Assembly: GCA_023432075.1 (NCBI GenBank)
Contig: JAEYVD010000118.1
Span: 1 to 6,827, forward strand
Direction of reading: 5' to 3'
Origin: Pseudomonadota bacterium
GTDB taxonomy: Bacteria; Pseudomonadota; Gammaproteobacteria; Burkholderiales; Burkholderiaceae_B
DNA length: 6,827 nucleotides
Each line of letters begins with the position of its first letter. Position 1 is the first letter of the stretch. Both the position numbers and the translations under genes were made by a program. Shown in pieces: positions 4,497 through 6,827 of the stretch. A model generated the notes under the pieces. It ran no database searches, was not told the origin of the DNA, and saw only the letters and a list, made by a program, of their open reading frames with translations.

Positions 4497-6827
4497 ATGC
4501 AAAAAAACGGCGACCGCCTTTTGTTTTCCGCTTCCGACCTGGTGGGTTTCCTGGAATGCGAACATCTCACCGCCCTGGATCTGATTAATCTTGACGACCC
4601 GCTGCCCGCTGATGACGAGGACGAACAGCTCGAACTGATCCAGCAGAAAGGGTTGGACCACGAACGCGCGTATCTGGAACGCCTGCGCGCCAGCGGACGA
4701 CGGATCGTGGACGTAAGCGATGCGGGCGAGGGGCTGGCCGCGCGCCTGGCGCGCACGCGCGAGGCGATGGCGGACGGCGCCGACGTCATCTACCAGGCGG
4801 CGTTTCGTCACGGCCGGTATATCGGCCACGCCGACTTCCTGCTGAAGACCGGGCGCCCGTCTCGGTTGGGCAGCTACAGCTACGAGGCCAGCGACACCAA
4901 GCTGGCACGTTCGGCGCGCGCCAAGTTCGCCATTCAGCTCTCGTTCTATTCCTGGCTGCTGGGCGTGGAGCAGGGCGCGGCGCCGCTGCACATGCACGTG
5001 GTGCTGGGCAGCGGCCGCGAGGTGTCCCTGCGCGTGGCCGACTATGCGCATTACTTTCGCCAGGTCATGCGCCGCTTCGAGGCGCACGTGGACCACGGGG
5101 GCGGCGCCGCCACCTATCCCGACCCTTGCGAGAAATGCGCCCAGTGCCGTTGGGACCCGCTGTGCAAGGCGCGCCGCGCGCAAGACGATCATCTGTCGCT
5201 GGTCGCCAATATCACGCGGCAGCAGATCCGCAAGCTGAACGCGCAGGGCATCCGTACGCTGGCGCAACTGGGCACGCTGGCGCCCGATGCCGCCGTGGCG
5301 CGCATGGAGCCCGCCATCCTGCACAAGCTGCGGTTGCAGGCGGCGCTGCAGTTGCGCGCCCGGATGGACGGGGGCCGCCATTGGGACCGCATCGCCAAGG
5401 ACCCCGCTGACCCCGCGCCGCGGGGTTTCGAGCGCATGCCGCAGCCCGACGCCGGAGACATGTTCTTCGACATGGAAGGCGATCCGCTGGAGGAAGGCGG
5501 GCTGGAATATCTGTTTGGCCTGTACGTCATCGACGACGGCCAGGAGCGCTTCGTTCCCTTCTGGGCGCACAACCGCAGCGAAGAAAAGCAGGCGTTCGAG
5601 GCCTTCATCGACTTCGTGGTGGCGCGCCTGCACCGCCATCCGCAGGCGCACATCTATCACTACGCGCCCTACGAGGCGACCGCGATCAAGAAGCTGATGT
5701 CCGTTCACGCCACGCGCGAGGCAGAGGTCGACAACCTGCTGCGCATGAACAAGCTGGTGGATCTGTACCAGGTCGTGCGCGAAGGCGTGCGCGTGTCCGA
5801 GCCGGGCTACTCGATCAAGAACATCGAACACTTCTACCTGCCGCAGCGCGAAGGCGGCGTGACCAATGCCGGCGCCAGCATCGTCTATTACGAACGCTGG
5901 AAGCGCACGGGCGAGGCGCAATTGCTGCAGGACATCGCTGACTACAACCGCGACGACGTGCTGTCCACGTACAAGCTGCGCGACTGGCTGTGCGCGCTGC
6001 GTCCGGACGGCATGCCCTGGGCGAACCACCGCGACACGCAGCAAGAGATCGATGCCGCCCGGTTCCAGGTCGGCGAAAAGACCCAGGCCGAACTGCGCCT
6101 GGAGCCGTATCGCGCCGCGCTGCTTGGGCGCTTGCCGGCCGACGAAGCGCACTGGTCCGATCGCGACCGCTATCGCGCGCTGGTCTACCAGTTGCTGGAC
6201 TTTCACCGCCGCGAGCAGAAGCCCGAGTGGTGGGCGATGTCCGCCCGCATGCAGGCGACCGAGGCCGAGCTGGTGGAAGACAACGAATGCCTGGGCGGGC
6301 TGGTGCGCGACGACAGCGTGGCCCCCGAGCCCGTGGCGCAATCGCTGCGCTACACCTACCGCTTCCCGGCGCAGCAGACCAAGCTGCGCACCGGATCGGC
6401 CTGTACGGACGTGCGCGGCGGACCGGCCATCAGCCGGTTGCCGGTCGATATGGGGGCCGGCCATCCGGGGGCCGGCGTGGCCACCTTCACCCTGTCGCGC
6501 AAGGCCGCGCCGCCGCAGCGCCTGTCGCTTGGGCCGGGCAGGCCGGTCAGCATCGACGAACTGGCCAATGCCATGTTCCGCTATGGCGATGCGCTGCTGG
6601 CGTCGGCCGATGGCGCCAGCACGCCGTTCCGGGCGGTGGACGCGCTGCTGCGGCATGAACCGCCGCGCATCGCCGGCGTGGCGCCCGGCGCCCCGCTGGC
6701 CGATCCGGGCACGAACCTGGTTGACCAGGTCGTGGACATCGTCGGCCGCATGGACGAGACCACGCTGTTCCTGCAGGGGCCGCCGGGGGCGGGCAAGACC
6801 TACACCGGGTCGCGCGTGCTGGTGCAC
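4497..6827 (+). CDS. TM0106-type RecB-like nuclease / RNase H-like exonuclease / DNA2-like helicase fusion, N-terminal 777 residues (cut by window edge)
   Basis: This is a large putative DNA-processing enzyme. Residues about 8-225 form a RecB-like PD-(D/E)XK nuclease: GHAD with D113, then D133-T-K135, and the QxxxY helix motif Q147-Y151. C21 plus C211, C214, C217 and C223 resemble the Fe-S cysteines of AddB/Cas4-type nucleases. Residues about 230-300 are helical with a possible helix-hairpin-helix (ITRQQIRKLNAQGIRTLAQL). Residues about 322-495 form a DEDDy RNase H-like exonuclease: D325-M-E327, HYAPYE, LVDLY with D422, and Y483-N-x-x-x with D487. After a linker, GPPGAGKT at 761-768 is Walker A of a DNA2/NAM7-type SF1 helicase, and the rest lies past the edge. 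Family knowledge: such fusions occur widely but the cellular role is not established. ATG 4497 is followed by CAAAAAAAC and has no ribosome binding site. TTG 4461 is in frame but no better supported. Confidence 0.9.
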   Translation, partial: MQKNGDRLLFSASDLVGFLECEHLTALDLINLDDPLPADDEDEQLELIQQKGLDHERAYLERLRASGRRIVDVSDAGEGLAARLARTREAMADGADVIYQAAFRHGRYIGHADFLLKTGRPSRLGSYSYEASDTKLARSARAKFAIQLSFYSWLLGVEQGAAPLHMHVVLGSGREVSLRVADYAHYFRQVMRRFEAHVDHGGGAATYPDPCEKCAQCRWDPLCKARRAQDDHLSLVANITRQQIRKLNAQGIRTLAQLGTLAPDAAVARMEPAILHKLRLQAALQLRARMDGGRHWDRIAKDPADPAPRGFERMPQPDAGDMFFDMEGDPLEEGGLEYLFGLYVIDDGQERFVPFWAHNRSEEKQAFEAFIDFVVARLHRHPQAHIYHYAPYEATAIKKLMSVHATREAEVDNLLRMNKLVDLYQVVREGVRVSEPGYSIKNIEHFYLPQREGGVTNAGASIVYYERWKRTGEAQLLQDIADYNRDDVLSTYKLRDWLCALRPDGMPWANHRDTQQEIDAARFQVGEKTQAELRLEPYRAALLGRLPADEAHWSDRDRYRALVYQLLDFHRREQKPEWWAMSARMQATEAELVEDNECLGGLVRDDSVAPEPVAQSLRYTYRFPAQQTKLRTGSACTDVRGGPAISRLPVDMGAGHPGAGVATFTLSRKAAPPQRLSLGPGRPVSIDELANAMFRYGDALLASADGASTPFRAVDALLRHEPPRIAGVAPGAPLADPGTNLVDQVVDIVGRMDETTLFLQGPPGAGKTYTGSRVLVH

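Noticed and set aside
6452..6476. Direct repeat of GGGGGCCGGC within the nuclease-helicase gene
   Set aside because: Two in-frame copies encode a Gly-Ala-Gly linker (GAGHPGAG) and are explained by coding use; no sign of expansion or mobile origin.
4488..6827. A 779-codon open frame on the minus strand opposite the nuclease-helicase gene
   Set aside because: It mirrors the codon bias of the plus-strand gene, is rich in Arg, His, Gln and Ala without any domain motif, and begins at the window edge. The plus-strand frame has clear catalytic motifs. Long antisense open frames are common in high-GC genomes.

Overview
The window is GC-rich, dense coding DNA with long stop-free stretches opposite real genes. 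The gene content and protein style (a CSS-motif EAL phosphodiesterase, an N-carbamoyl-D-amino-acid-hydrolase-like enzyme, a WYL regulator, a sirtuin and a TM0106-type nuclease/helicase) fit a Gram-negative betaproteobacterium, probably Burkholderiales/Alcaligenaceae such as Achromobacter or Bordetella. That placement is inferred from protein resemblance and composition and was not searched. No rRNA, tRNA, CRISPR array, insertion sequence or phage gene was seen.

Layout: (1) 1-308, minus strand: the N-terminal part of a nitrilase-superfamily amidohydrolase resembling N-carbamoyl-D-amino acid hydrolase, cut by the left edge. (2) 309-718: a 410-bp gap between divergent genes, with no convincing gene. 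(3) 719-2245, plus: a membrane-anchored c-di-GMP phosphodiesterase with a periplasmic CSS redox-sensing domain and a complete EAL active site. (4) 2246-2418: a short AT-richer gap holding two hairpins (one terminator-like), a candidate promoter and a small dyad that could be an operator. (5) 2419-3471, plus: a WYL-domain transcriptional regulator. (6) 3483-4259, minus: a sirtuin (Sir2) homologue convergent with the WYL gene, only 11 bp between the stop codons. It keeps its zinc cysteines but has lost the catalytic histidine and several NAD-pocket residues. (7) 4260-4496: a divergent intergenic region with two overlapping, mutually exclusive inverted repeats. (8) 4497-6827, plus: the first 777 codons of a large fusion protein: a RecB-like PD-(D/E)XK nuclease with a probable Fe-S cysteine cluster, a DEDDy RNase H-like exonuclease, and the start of a DNA2/NAM7-type helicase. 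It runs off the right edge just after Walker A.

How the genes relate: no multi-gene operon is visible. Every gene is divergent, convergent or separated by more than 150 bp from its neighbours. The most unusual item is the degenerate sirtuin. A WYL regulator, a Sir2-fold protein and a nuclease-helicase side by side recall defence-island content, because each of these families has known roles in anti-phage systems. The gene orientations do not form a compact defence operon, so this is offered only as a testable hypothesis.
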